33,922 nt of DNA, taken from contig FOZF01000001.1 of the NCBI GenBank assembly GCA_900113425.1, forward strand, positions 1,598,832 through 1,632,753. The letters run 5' to 3'. This document shows positions 15,687 through 24,352 of the stretch, in pieces. Source of the DNA: Stenotrophomonas maltophilia (GTDB lineage: Bacteria > Pseudomonadota > Gammaproteobacteria > Xanthomonadales > Xanthomonadaceae). Both the position numbers and the translations under genes were made by a program. The notes beneath the pieces were generated by a model, which made no database searches, was not told where the DNA came from, and worked only from the letters and a program-made list of their open reading frames with translations. The stretch's first letter is position 1; every line of letters begins with the position of its first letter.

Positions 15687-17798
15687 TCACGGGGCAGCGA
15701 TGCCGAGCTGCTGCAGCACGAAGGCATACGATTCGGACAGTTCGCGGTAACGCTGGAAGCGCCCCGACTTGCCGCCATGGCCGGCCTCCATGTTGGTGCG
15801 GAACACGATCGGATGGTGCCCGCTGTTCTCATCACGCAGCCTGGCCACCCACTTCGCCGGTTCCCAGTACTGCACCTGCGAATCCCACAGGCCGGTACCG
15901 ACGAACAGCGCCGGATAGTCCTGCTTCCTGACATTGTCGTAGGGCGAGTAGGAGAGCATGTAGTCGTAGTACTGCTTCTGCTCCGGGTTGCCCCACTCGT
16001 CATACTCGTTGGTGGTCAGCGGAATGGTCGGATCCAGCATGGTGGTGACCACGTCCACGAACGGCACCTGCGCCACCATCACCCGGTAGTCCTGCGGTGC
16101 CTGGTTGGCCACCGCCCCCATCAGCAGGCCACCGGCACTGCCACCGGACGCGGCCACGCGATCCTTCGCCGCCCAGCCCTGCGCCACCAGTCCCCGGGTA
16201 ACGTCGATGAAGTCGTTGAAGGTGTTCTGCTTGTGCAGCAGCTTGCCGTTCTCGTACCAGTCGCGGCCCATCTCCTGGCCACCGCGGATGTGGGCGATGG
16301 CATACACCACGCCGCGATCGAGCAGGCTCACTGCGGTCTGGTTGAAGTACGGGTCCATCGACATGCCGTAGCTGCCGTAGGCGTACTGGAACAGCGCACC
16401 CTTGCCGTCCTTCTGGTAGCCCTTGCGGTAGACCAGCGACACCGGCACCTTCACGCCATCGCGGGCGGTGATCCAGACGCGTTCGGTTTCGTACTTCGAT
16501 GCGTCATAGCCGATCACCGGCTGCACCTTCAGCTGGCGACGCTCGCCGGTGCTGGTGTTCAGCTCGAACACGGTGGTGGGGGTGGTCATCGAGGTGTAGA
16601 CGTAGCGCAGCCACGGCGTATCGGCCTCGGTGTTGTCGCCCAGGCCCATCGAGTACGCCGGCTCGTCGGCCTTCACGTAGTCGCTGCGGCCATCCTTGAA
16701 CAGCAGGCGGATGCGCTCCAGGCCTTCGGAGCGCTCGGCAATGGCGGTGAAGCCATCGAACAGCTCGAAGCCTTCGATGAACACCGCATCGTCATGCGCG
16801 ATCCAGTCCTTCCACTGCGCACGCGAGGTGGCATCGGTCGGTGCGGTGACCAGCTTGAAGTTCTTTGCACTGTCGTTGGTACGTATCACCCAGCGGCCAT
16901 CGTAGTGGTCGGCGTCGTACTCGACGTCGCGCTGGCGTGGCGCCAGCACGGTGAACGTGGTCGGGTCGCTGGCCGGCGCGTAGCGCTCTTCCGACGACAC
17001 GGTGCTGTGCACGCCGATGGTGATGAAGCGGTCGTCGCGGGTGCGGCCGATGCCCATGTAGAAGCTGTCGTCCTTCTCTTCGTAGACGACGGTGTCGGCG
17101 CTGGCCGGGGTGCCCAGCACGTGCTTCTTCACGCGCACGGTCAGCAGCGTTTCCGGATCGTTCTCGACGTACAGCACGGTGCGGTTGTCGTCGGCCCAGA
17201 CCAGGTCGCCGGAACTGCCGGTAATCACGTCGGGCAGCACCTGCCCGGTACGCAGGTCCTTGAAGCGGATCGTGTACTGGCGACGGCCCACGTCATCGTC
17301 GGCCCAGGCCAGCAGCTGGTTGTCCTGGCTGACTTCCATCGAGCCGACATTGAAGTAGCCCTTGCCGGCGGCCATTGCGTTGACGTCCAGCAGCACTTCT
17401 TCGGCGGCGTCCATGCTGCCCTTGCGGCGTGCGTGGATCGGGTAGTCCTGCCCGGTCTCGAAGCGGCTGTAGTACCAGTAGCCGCGCTCGCGCGCCGGCA
17501 CGCTGGCATCATCCTGCTTGATGCGGCCGACGATTTCCTTGTACAGCGCGTCTTCCAGCGGCTTCAAAGGCGCCAGCACCTGGTCGGCATAGGCGTTCTC
17601 GGCCTGCAGGTAGGCCAGCATCTCCTTGTTCGCGCGCTTGTCGTCACGCAGCCAGTAATAGTCGTCGTTGCGGGTCGCGCCGAACGCGGCCTTGACCTCG
17701 TGCGGATGCCGGGCGGCGTCCGGCGGAACAGGCAGGGGGGCGGCGGTAGCGGTGCTGGTCATCAGGCTGGCGAGCAACAGGCAGAGGGTGGACTTCAT
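15687..17798 (-). CDS. ptrB: Exported oligopeptidase B-like S9 serine peptidase
   Basis: Prolyl-oligopeptidase family (S9A) enzyme closest in motifs to oligopeptidase B, which cuts short peptides after Arg or Lys. It has 703 residues with an N-terminal signal peptide (MKSTLCLLLASLMTSTATAA), so it is predicted to be periplasmic, whereas E. coli PtrB is cytosolic. An N-terminal seven-bladed propeller (about 80-420) precedes the alpha/beta-hydrolase domain. The catalytic triad is Ser554 in GGSAGG, Asp639 in GLWDSQVQ and His674 in AGHGGKSGR. The substrate-binding family stretch HIRGGQEMGRDWYENGK is intact. The start at 17798 is fixed by the signal peptide; the open frame runs on antisense to the next gene. 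Confidence 0.92.
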   Translation of the reverse strand: MKSTLCLLLASLMTSTATAAPLPVPPDAARHPHEVKAAFGATRNDDYYWLRDDKRANKEMLAYLQAENAYADQVLAPLKPLEDALYKEIVGRIKQDDASVPARERGYWYYSRFETGQDYPIHARRKGSMDAAEEVLLDVNAMAAGKGYFNVGSMEVSQDNQLLAWADDDVGRRQYTIRFKDLRTGQVLPDVITGSSGDLVWADDNRTVLYVENDPETLLTVRVKKHVLGTPASADTVVYEEKDDSFYMGIGRTRDDRFITIGVHSTVSSEERYAPASDPTTFTVLAPRQRDVEYDADHYDGRWVIRTNDSAKNFKLVTAPTDATSRAQWKDWIAHDDAVFIEGFELFDGFTAIAERSEGLERIRLLFKDGRSDYVKADEPAYSMGLGDNTEADTPWLRYVYTSMTTPTTVFELNTSTGERRQLKVQPVIGYDASKYETERVWITARDGVKVPVSLVYRKGYQKDGKGALFQYAYGSYGMSMDPYFNQTAVSLLDRGVVYAIAHIRGGQEMGRDWYENGKLLHKQNTFNDFIDVTRGLVAQGWAAKDRVAASGGSAGGLLMGAVANQAPQDYRVMVAQVPFVDVVTTMLDPTIPLTTNEYDEWGNPEQKQYYDYMLSYSPYDNVRKQDYPALFVGTGLWDSQVQYWEPAKWVARLRDENSGHHPIVFRTNMEAGHGGKSGRFQRYRELSESYAFVLQQLGIAAP

Positions 17799-17951
17799 GA
17801 GATAAGGCTCCAGGCGCTTCAATGCAATGGTCTTCGACGGGATCGGTTCCCTTTCCCCGAACAGCGATCTGACCCCAATCCCGTCGGCACCACAACCCTG
17901 CAGGTCGTCACGGTACGGATCAGCCGGCAGCGGTCGGCGTACCATGGGCGC

Positions 17952-19136
17952 ATGAGTACCCTGCCCCACCCGCCGGGCTACAGCCGGCGCAGCCACGAAA
18001 TCGCTCCGTTCCACGTGATGTCCCTGCTGGCCCGCGCGCAGGCGCTGGAACAGGCCGGCCACGATGTCATCCACCTGGAGATCGGCGAACCGGACTTCAC
18101 CACGGCCGGGCCGGTGGTGCGTGCCGGCCAGGCGGCGCTGGCCGCCGGGCACACGCGCTACACCGCCGCACGCGGCCTGCCCGCGCTGCGCCAGGCGATC
18201 AGCGGCTTCTATCGCAGCCGTTACCGGCTGGATGTGGACCCGGAACGCATCCTGGTCACTCCTGGCGGCTCCGGCGCGCTGCTGCTGGCCAGCAGCCTGC
18301 TGGTCGACCCGGGCCGGCACTGGCTGCTGGCCGATCCCGGCTATCCCTGCAACCGGCATTTCCTGCGCCTGGTGGAAGGTGCCGCACAGCTGGTCCCGGT
18401 CGGTCCACAGACCGCCTACCAGCTCACACCCTCGCTGGTGCAACAGCACTGGAACACGGACAGCGTCGGCGCACTCGTCGCCTCGCCGGCCAACCCCACC
18501 GGCACGGTGCTGTCGGCCGATGAACTGGCGGCGCTGTCACGCGCACTGCACACACGCGGCGGGCACCTGGTGGTGGACGAGATCTATCACGGCCTGACCT
18601 ACGGCGTGGACGCCGCCAGCGTATTGCAGGTCGATGACAGCGCGTTCGTGCTGAACAGTTTCTCGAAGTACTTCGGCATGACCGGCTGGCGCCTGGGCTG
18701 GCTGGTGGCGCCGCCCGCAGCGGTGCCCGAACTGGAGAAGCTGGCGCAGAACCTGTACATCAGTGCGTCGAGCATCGCCCAGCATGCAGCCCTGGCCTGT
18801 TTCACCGATGAATCGATGGCGATCTTCGAACAGCGACGGGAGGCCTTCCGCCAGCGTCGCGATTTCCTGTTGCCGGCGCTGCGCGAGCTGGGCTTCCGCA
18901 TCGAGGTGGAGCCGCAGGGCGCGTTCTATCTGTATGCCGACGTCAGCGCGTTCACCGATGACGCTCAGGCGTTCTGCACGCACTTCCTGGAAACCGAGCA
19001 TGTGGCCTTCACCCCGGGCCTGGATTTCGGCTTCCATCGCGCCAACCAGCATGTGCGCCTGGCCTATACCCAGGAGATCCCGCGGCTGCAGGAAGCGGTG
19101 GAGCGCATCGCGCGCGGGCTGCAACATTTCCGGTAG
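17952..19136 (+). CDS. Class I PLP-dependent aminotransferase
   Basis: Fold-type I aminotransferase of 394 residues, cytoplasmic. The Schiff-base lysine is Lys239 in NSFSKYFGMTGWRLGW. Other family marks are SPANPTGTV (178-186), VVDEIYHGLTYG with the cofactor-binding Asp and Tyr, and the late arginine in HVRLAYTQ that binds the substrate carboxylate. It belongs to the broad aspartate/alanine/aromatic group; the exact amino acid is not readable. It is transcribed divergently from the oligopeptidase B gene. The TAG stop is part of the GGTAG signature of the REP at 19132-19155, so the native 3' end may have been replaced. Confidence 0.9.
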   Translation: MSTLPHPPGYSRRSHEIAPFHVMSLLARAQALEQAGHDVIHLEIGEPDFTTAGPVVRAGQAALAAGHTRYTAARGLPALRQAISGFYRSRYRLDVDPERILVTPGGSGALLLASSLLVDPGRHWLLADPGYPCNRHFLRLVEGAAQLVPVGPQTAYQLTPSLVQQHWNTDSVGALVASPANPTGTVLSADELAALSRALHTRGGHLVVDEIYHGLTYGVDAASVLQVDDSAFVLNSFSKYFGMTGWRLGWLVAPPAAVPELEKLAQNLYISASSIAQHAALACFTDESMAIFEQRREAFRQRRDFLLPALRELGFRIEVEPQGAFYLYADVSAFTDDAQAFCTHFLETEHVAFTPGLDFGFHRANQHVRLAYTQEIPRLQEAVERIARGLQHFR

Positions 19137-19155
19137 CGCCGGGCCATGCCCAGCG
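19132..19155 (+). repeat. SMAG/REP element overlapping aminotransferase stop codon
   Basis: GGTAGC plus GCCGGGC-CAT-GCCCAGC (one mismatch), followed by the shared tail GAGCGCGCAGCG. Its TAG at 19134-19136 is the stop codon of the aminotransferase gene. Confidence 0.8.
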
Positions 19156-19174
19156 AGCGCGCAGCGCCGCCCAT

Positions 19175-19204
19175 GAAAAACGCCGCCCGGGAGCGGCGTT
19201 TTTC
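19175..19204. terminator. Strong bidirectional intrinsic terminator
   Basis: A perfect 12-bp stem, GAAAAACGCCGC / GCGGCGTTTTTC, with a 6-base loop. The run of A on one side and T on the other gives a U tract in both directions. It separates the convergent aminotransferase and prolyl oligopeptidase genes. Confidence 0.9.
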
Positions 19205-19210
19205 ATTTCG

Positions 19211-21307
19211 TCATTTACCGCCCAAGCGCTCCCACAGGAAGCTGTAGGCCAGGGCCGCCATGTGCGCAGCCTGCGCGTTGTTGGCTGCGCCGCCATGACC
19301 ACCTTCGATGTTCTCGTAGTAGGTCACATCCTTGCCGGCGTCGATCATCTTCGCCGCCATCTTGCGGGCATGGGCCGGGTGCACGCGGTCATCGCGGGTG
19401 GAGGTGGTGAACAGCACCGGCGGGTAGTTCTTCTTCGCGTCGAACAGGTGGTACGGCGAGAAGGTCTTGATGAACTCCCAGTCGCTGGTATCGGGGTTGC
19501 CGTACTCGGCCATCCACGATGCGCCGGCCAGCAGGTGGCTGTAGCGCTTCATGTCCAGCAGCGGAACCTGCACCACCACCGCACCGAACAGCTCGGGGTA
19601 CTGCGTCAGCATGTTGCCGGTCAGCAGGCCGCCGTTGCTGCCGCCCTGCACGCCCAGGTGCTTGGCACTGGTGATCCTGCGCTTGACCAGATCCTGTGCC
19701 ACCGCGGCCATGTCCTCGTAGGCCTTGTGACGATTCTGCTTCAGCGCCGCCTGGTGCCAGCGTGGGCCGTACTCACCGCCACCACGGATGTTGGCGACCA
19801 CGTACACACCGCCCTTCTCCAGCCAGGCGCGGCCCATGCCACCGGAATAGCTGGGTGTCAGCGAAATCTCGAAACCGCCGTAGCCGTACAGCAGGGTCGG
19901 ATTGGACCCGTCCAGCTTCATGTCCTTGGCATGCACCACGAAATACGGCACACGGGTGCCATCCTTGCTGGTGGCGAAGTGCTGCTCGATCACCTTGCCC
20001 TCGGCATTGAAGAAGGCCGGCATGGTCTTCAGCGTTTCCGGTGCCTTGCCGATCTCGGCCAATGCCAGGGTGGTCGGTGTCAGATAGTCGGTGGCGGTCA
20101 GCCAGACCGCATCGCTGTCGTCGCTGTCCACTGCGCCCACGGCCAGAGTGCCGAATGCCGGCGCGCCGACAAACGCGCTCTTCTGCCAGCCATTGGCGCC
20201 CGGGGTCAGCACGGACAGGCGATTCTTCACATCGTCCAGCACGTTCAGGACGAGGTGGTTCTTGGTCCAGGTCGCACCGGCCAGCGAGGTGGTCGCGGTC
20301 GGGGTGAACAGGACCTCGAAGTCACGCTTGCCGGCCAGGAAGTCATCGAGCCGGGTCGCCAGCAGCGAGCCGGACGCGTAGGTCTTGCCGCCCACGGTCC
20401 AGGCGTCGCGCAGCTCCAGGGTCAGCCACTGCTTGTGCAGGCCCTTCTCGGCGGAGTTCGGCGCATCGATCTTGGTCAGCGTGCCGTCGTCGCCGCGCAG
20501 GTAGACCTCATTGTTGTAGAACGCCAGCGTGCGGCTGACCAGGTTGCGCTCGAAGCCCGGGGTGTCATCGTGCATCGCCGCGATGTACATGTCCTCCGGC
20601 TTGCCTTCGTACACCACGCTGGCCGACGACATCGGCGTCCCGCGCTTCCACAGCTTGGCCACGCGCGGGTAGCCGGAGGTGGTCATGGTCCCGGCACCGA
20701 AATCGGTGTAGACGAACACGGTATCGCGATCGATCCAGTTCAGGCCGCCCTTCGACTCGGGACGGAAGAAGCCATCCTCGATCCAGCGCTTCGTCGACAG
20801 ATCGAACTCGCGGGTGACATCGGCATCCGCGCCGCCGCGTGACAGCGCGATCAGGCAGCGGCTGTAGTCCGGGCGCAGGCAGTCGGCGCCGTGCCAGACC
20901 CAGTTCTCGCCCTCGGCCTTGTTCAGTGCGTCCAGGTCAAGCACGGTTTCCCACTGCGGCGAGGCCTTGCGGTACTCGGCCAGGGTGGTGCGCCGCCACA
21001 GGCCCCGTTCGTGCTGCTTGTCCTTCCAGAAGTTGTAGTAGTAGTCGCCGATCTTCTGCACGCCGGGAATCTTGGCATCCGAATCGAGCACCTCACGGAT
21101 GCTGGCCTCCATCTGCCTGAAGGCCGGAGTCTGCGCCAGGCGCGCCTCGGCCTTGGCGTTCTGTTCCTTGACCCAGGACAGCGGCTTGTCGCCGGTGACG
21201 TCCTCCAGCCAGGCATAACGGTCGGTATCTTCAGCAGCCACGGCGGTCCCCACCGAGGCAGCGGTCATCATGCCAGCCAGCAGGCAGGCGGAAGCGAGTC
21301 GTGACAT
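19211..21307 (-). CDS. Exported prolyl oligopeptidase family (S9A) serine peptidase
   Basis: A 698-residue S9A peptidase with a signal peptide (MSRLASACLLAGMMTAASVGTAVAA), predicted periplasmic. The mature protein starts with the typical DRYAWLEDVTGDKPLSWV. A seven-bladed propeller domain (about 75-410) covers the hydrolase domain. The catalytic triad is Ser557 in GGSNGG, Asp639 in STRDDRVHP and His671 in IEGGHGG. Family motif NIRGGGEYGPRWHQA is intact. It differs clearly from the oligopeptidase B-like gene nearby, so the pair is not a recent duplication. True post-proline specificity is likely but not proven. It lies 69 bases downstream of a small membrane protein gene on the same strand. 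Confidence 0.9.
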   Translation of the reverse strand: MSRLASACLLAGMMTAASVGTAVAAEDTDRYAWLEDVTGDKPLSWVKEQNAKAEARLAQTPAFRQMEASIREVLDSDAKIPGVQKIGDYYYNFWKDKQHERGLWRRTTLAEYRKASPQWETVLDLDALNKAEGENWVWHGADCLRPDYSRCLIALSRGGADADVTREFDLSTKRWIEDGFFRPESKGGLNWIDRDTVFVYTDFGAGTMTTSGYPRVAKLWKRGTPMSSASVVYEGKPEDMYIAAMHDDTPGFERNLVSRTLAFYNNEVYLRGDDGTLTKIDAPNSAEKGLHKQWLTLELRDAWTVGGKTYASGSLLATRLDDFLAGKRDFEVLFTPTATTSLAGATWTKNHLVLNVLDDVKNRLSVLTPGANGWQKSAFVGAPAFGTLAVGAVDSDDSDAVWLTATDYLTPTTLALAEIGKAPETLKTMPAFFNAEGKVIEQHFATSKDGTRVPYFVVHAKDMKLDGSNPTLLYGYGGFEISLTPSYSGGMGRAWLEKGGVYVVANIRGGGEYGPRWHQAALKQNRHKAYEDMAAVAQDLVKRRITSAKHLGVQGGSNGGLLTGNMLTQYPELFGAVVVQVPLLDMKRYSHLLAGASWMAEYGNPDTSDWEFIKTFSPYHLFDAKKNYPPVLFTTSTRDDRVHPAHARKMAAKMIDAGKDVTYYENIEGGHGGAANNAQAAHMAALAYSFLWERLGGK

Positions 21308-21376
21308 TGCAGCTCCAGGCAGTCATAAGCCGTGGAACGCTAGCACGGATCCGAACACCGCCCCCCGTGTCGAAGG

Positions 21377-21697
21377 TCAGGCCACCGCCGTCGCGCCGCG
21401 CCGGCCGCGCGCGCCGGCTGCCCTCCGACGGCGCGCCTGTCCACCGGTACGACGCGACGGCCGCCGCCGCAGCGACGGCAGTGGGCAGCGCAGCAGCGCC
21501 CACCAGGCCACCAGCGGCATGCCGATCAGCCACAGGGGCAGCCAGCCCAGCCAGGTACTGCTGCCGCGGGCGGCCGGCCACACCAGGACCAGTGCAACGC
21601 CGGCCAGTGCCAGGTGCTGTACACCGCGCAGCAGGCGCGGATCGGCGCGTTCGCTGACGCGTTCAGTCGAGGGACGGCGTGTGAGGCGTGCGCTCAT
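21377..21697 (-). CDS. Small membrane protein with Arg-rich tail
   Basis: Not recognised as a named family. It has 106 residues from the ATG at 21697, which has GGAG about nine bases upstream. Two hydrophobic segments are visible (about residues 28-44, LALAGVALVLVWPAA, and 53-68, LPLWLIGMPLVAWWALL), joined by a short loop. The last 35 residues are very rich in arginine (RRRPSRRTGG, RRRRAAGARGRRG), giving a strongly positive tail. The hairpin topology, with Arg-rich ends on the same side, suggests a cytoplasmic nucleic-acid- or lipid-facing tail, but this is only inference. It may be co-transcribed with the prolyl oligopeptidase gene. Confidence 0.6.
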   Translation of the reverse strand: MSARLTRRPSTERVSERADPRLLRGVQHLALAGVALVLVWPAARGSSTWLGWLPLWLIGMPLVAWWALLRCPLPSLRRRPSRRTGGQARRRRAAGARGRRGATAVA

Positions 21698-21825
21698 GCG
21701 GTTTTCTCCGGTGGACAATGCAACACAGCTTGGGCAAGGGCCTTCTCATACGCTGCGACACCATTGACGGACCGCGTGCACACAGTCGACCATGCGCGTG
21801 CAAGCCCACTGGAGCCCGCTCCCGC

Positions 21826-22428
21826 ATGACTTCGATCCGCCCGCTCTGCGCCGTGCTGCTGGCCCTGTCCCTGGCGGGCCCGGCGCTGGCTGCCAGCGAT
21901 CCGCCGTCGCCGCGTGCCGCGGCGCCCCGCGCCCCCGATCCGAACGCGCCGATCGACCTGCAACGTTTCATGGGCACCTGGTATGTGATCGGCCGCGTGC
22001 CGAACTTCGTCGAGCGCGGTCACGTTGCCAGCGTCAACGAGTACGCGCTGCGTGACGACCACAAGGTTGCCATCACCTACCGCTACCGCAACGGTTTCAG
22101 CGAACCACAACAGGAGATCCGCGCCCGTGCCAGCGTCGACCCGGACAGCGGCAACCATGGCTGGCGGACCTGGTTCTACCGCGTGGTGCCGACCCATTCG
22201 CGCGTTCTGGAAGTGGCGCCGGATTACTCCTGGGCACTGATCGGCTATCCGGGCCGCGAGATGGCGTGGATCTTTGCCCGTCGGCCTGACATGGACAAGA
22301 CGCTGTACAAGGAGCTGGCCGAGCGCCTGCGCGACGAGTACGGAGTGAACACCGACAAGCTCAAGCGGGTGCCGCAGCGCCCGGACCAGGTCGGCAAACT
22401 GGGCTACGAAGTGCCCAACGCACGGTGA
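21826..22428 (+). CDS. Exported lipocalin (Blc-like)
   Basis: Bacterial lipocalin of 200 residues. A signal peptide (residues 1-23, ending GPALAA-S) is followed by a 20-residue Pro/Ala-rich linker and then the lipocalin start motif MGTWYVIGRVPNF at about 49-61 (the GxW signature). The rest is the eight-strand barrel and a C-terminal helix (KTLYKELAERLRDEYG). E. coli Blc is an outer-membrane lipoprotein; here there is no lipobox cysteine, so the protein should be soluble in the periplasm or released. Blc binds lysophospholipids and fatty acids; the same is inferred here. GGAG at 21811-21814 supports the start. It is divergent from the small membrane protein gene. Confidence 0.88.
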   Translation: MTSIRPLCAVLLALSLAGPALAASDPPSPRAAAPRAPDPNAPIDLQRFMGTWYVIGRVPNFVERGHVASVNEYALRDDHKVAITYRYRNGFSEPQQEIRARASVDPDSGNHGWRTWFYRVVPTHSRVLEVAPDYSWALIGYPGREMAWIFARRPDMDKTLYKELAERLRDEYGVNTDKLKRVPQRPDQVGKLGYEVPNAR

Positions 22429-22437
22429 GACGGCGCC

Positions 22438-22460
22438 GCCGGGCATGGCCCGGCGCTACC
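22438..22460 (-). repeat. SMAG/REP element, inverted orientation
   Basis: GCCGGGC-AT-GGCCCGGC followed by GCTACC, nine bases after the lipocalin stop. It sits between convergent lipocalin and metI genes together with a half element at 22479-22489. Confidence 0.85.
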
Positions 22461-22478
22461 CTGCGACGCGGACGTTCC

Positions 22479-22489
22479 GGTAGCGCCGG
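22479..22489 (+). repeat. Half REP (GGTAGCGCCGG)
   Basis: Only the GGTAG signature and the first arm of a REP are present; it abuts the metI stop codon. It can pair with the CCGGCGCTACC end of the REP at 22438-22460, forming one stem. Confidence 0.6.
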
Positions 22490-23179
22490 TTACCTGCGGG
22501 TGTAATGCGCGACCAGACGGTCGCCGAGCATCTGCAGCAGCTGCACCAGCACCAGCAGCAGCACCACGGTCACCAGGGCGACGTCGGTGTGCGAACGCTG
22601 GTAGCCATCACGGAACGCCAGATCGCCCAGGCCACCCGAGCCGATCGCACCGCCCATTGCGGTGAAGCCGATCAGCGCAACGGTTGTAACCGTGGCACCC
22701 GCGATCAGGCCCGGCCGCGCTTCCGGCAGCAGCACACGGGTGACCAGCTGCCAGGTGGTAGCGCCCATCGCCTGGGTCGCCTCGATCACCCCACGGTCCA
22801 CTTCGCGCAGCGCGGTTTCCACCAGCCGCGCATAGAACGGTGCGGCGCCGATCACCAGGGGCACGATCGCGCCGCGAACACCCAGCGACGTCCCCATCAT
22901 GAACAGCGTCACCGGAATCAGCACGATCATCAGGATGATGAAGGGCACCGAGCGCAGCAGGTTCACCACCAGCGCCAGCACGCCATAGGCGAACGGACGA
23001 CGCTTCATCTGCGGCGCGCCGAACAGGTACAGCAGCACGCCCAGCGGCAGGCCGATGGCCAGGGTCAAGGGCAGCGAACCGGCCAGCATCAGCAGGGTGT
23101 CGATGGTGGCCTGGCCGATATCGGCCCACTTGCCGGCGTCCAGGTGGCGGAAGAATCCGTCCGCAGCAGCAATGATCAT
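22490..23179 (-). CDS. metI: MetI, methionine ABC transporter permease
   Basis: Inner-membrane permease of the D/L-methionine importer MetNI. It has 229 residues with five predicted membrane spans and the EAA coupling loop [24 protein letters not shown] at about 129-152. Residues [10 protein letters not shown] near 187-196 are typical of MetI. The start overlaps metN by four bases (ATGA), giving translational coupling. The stop abuts a half REP. No metQ-type binding protein gene lies next to it on either side, so the periplasmic component must be encoded elsewhere. Confidence 0.95.
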   Translation of the reverse strand: MIIAAADGFFRHLDAGKWADIGQATIDTLLMLAGSLPLTLAIGLPLGVLLYLFGAPQMKRRPFAYGVLALVVNLLRSVPFIILMIVLIPVTLFMMGTSLGVRGAIVPLVIGAAPFYARLVETALREVDRGVIEATQAMGATTWQLVTRVLLPEARPGLIAGATVTTVALIGFTAMGGAIGSGGLGDLAFRDGYQRSHTDVALVTVVLLLVLVQLLQMLGDRLVAHYTRR

Positions 23180-24183
23180 CGACGCAGTTCCTCGACATGC
23201 ACGCCAGCGGCCACGAACGCGGCCTGCGCGGCGGCGTGATCGCCACCGACCAGGGCCACGACCAGTTGGCCATACGGCGTGTCCTTGATCCGGTCGATAC
23301 GCCCGGACAGGATGTTGTAATCGACCCCGGTCTGCCGCGCGACGCCGCCCAGCAGGGGTTCGTAGGTATCGCCGCCGAGGAAGGTCAAGCGCACGATGCG
23401 CCCACCGACGGCGTCGAAATCACGGTGCAGCGTCCCTTCGTCCACATGCTCCGATTCGCTGACGAAACGGCGGGTGGTGGGATGCTGCGGATGCAGGAAC
23501 ACCTGGGTGACCGGACCGGTCTCCACCAGCTGGCCGGCATCGAGCACCGCCACCCGGTCACAGACGCGGCGGATCACATCCATCTCGTGGGTGATCAGCA
23601 CGATGGTCAGGCCCAGTTCGCGGTTGATCTTCGACAGCAGCGCCAGCACCGACGCGGTGGTCTGCGGGTCGAGAGCACTGGTGGCCTCGTCGCACAGCAG
23701 GATCTGCGGGCGGGTGGCCAGGGCACGGGCGATGCCCACGCGCTGCTTCTGGCCTCCGGACAGCTGTGCCGGGTACTTCTGTGCGTGCGCCTGCAGGCCG
23801 ACAGTCTGCAGCAGTTCGGCCACCCGACCGTCGATCTCCGCCTTCGGCGTACCGGCCAGCTCCAGCGGGAAGGCAACGTTGCCCGCCACCGTGCGCGACG
23901 ACAGCAGATTGAAGTGCTGGAAGATCATGCCGATTCGCCGGCGCAGCGAGCGCAGGCCGTCGGCGTCCAGCGCGGTGATGTCCTCGCCGCCGATCAGCAG
24001 TCGGCCACCGGAAGGCTCTTCCAGGCGGTTGATCATGCGGATCAGCGTCGATTTGCCGGCACCGGAATGACCGATGATGCCGAAGACTTCGCCGGCCTCG
24101 ATGGTCAGGTCCAGCGGGTGCAGCGCGCTGACCGCGCGGCCGGCAACGGCATAGGATTTGTGCAGGCGCTGGAACTCGATCAC
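23176..24183 (-). CDS. metN: MetN, methionine ABC transporter ATPase
   Basis: ATP-binding subunit of the MetNI importer, 335 residues. Walker A is GHSGAGKST (about 38-46), the signature is LSGGQKQRV, Walker B is [13 protein letters not shown], and the switch histidine is in [12 protein letters not shown]. Residues about 260-335 form the C-terminal NIL domain that binds methionine and inhibits transport when the cell is replete. A 170-base gap upstream carries an AT-rich element at 24268-24287 that may be part of its promoter. Confidence 0.96.
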   Translation of the reverse strand: MIEFQRLHKSYAVAGRAVSALHPLDLTIEAGEVFGIIGHSGAGKSTLIRMINRLEEPSGGRLLIGGEDITALDADGLRSLRRRIGMIFQHFNLLSSRTVAGNVAFPLELAGTPKAEIDGRVAELLQTVGLQAHAQKYPAQLSGGQKQRVGIARALATRPQILLCDEATSALDPQTTASVLALLSKINRELGLTIVLITHEMDVIRRVCDRVAVLDAGQLVETGPVTQVFLHPQHPTTRRFVSESEHVDEGTLHRDFDAVGGRIVRLTFLGGDTYEPLLGGVARQTGVDYNILSGRIDRIKDTPYGQLVVALVGGDHAAAQAAFVAAGVHVEELRR

Positions 24184-24267
24184 GGGAGCGGCTCACCGGC
24201 AGGCGACAGAAGGGGGCGTGCAGCCTACCAGCGCCGGCGGTCGCGCGCCCGCGCCATGGGCCAGAAT

Positions 24268-24287
24268 GTTATTCCTTTTGGTTCTAA
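24268..24287 (-). promoter_or_regulatory. AT-rich element upstream of metNI
   Basis: A 20-base AT-rich patch (minus strand begins TTAGAACCAAAAGGAATAAC) in an otherwise very GC-rich gap, 85 bases before the metN start. It looks like a promoter or regulator site, but no clear -35/-10 pair or known operator could be assigned. Confidence 0.35.
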
Positions 24288-24352
24288 GGCGCCCGTGTCG
24301 GCCGTTCAGGCAGAGCGCTGCACCCTGACGATCTGCCGGACGGCTGCTGCGC

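Noticed and set aside
17839..17876. A GATCTGACCCC-containing segment resembling another intergenic repeat seen in this genus
   Set aside because: There is only one imperfect copy in this window, so a repeat family cannot be supported from the sequence here.
15378..17951. The long upstream extension of the aminotransferase frame
   Set aside because: It is antisense to the oligopeptidase B gene; the conserved aminotransferase sequence starts at the ATG at 17952.
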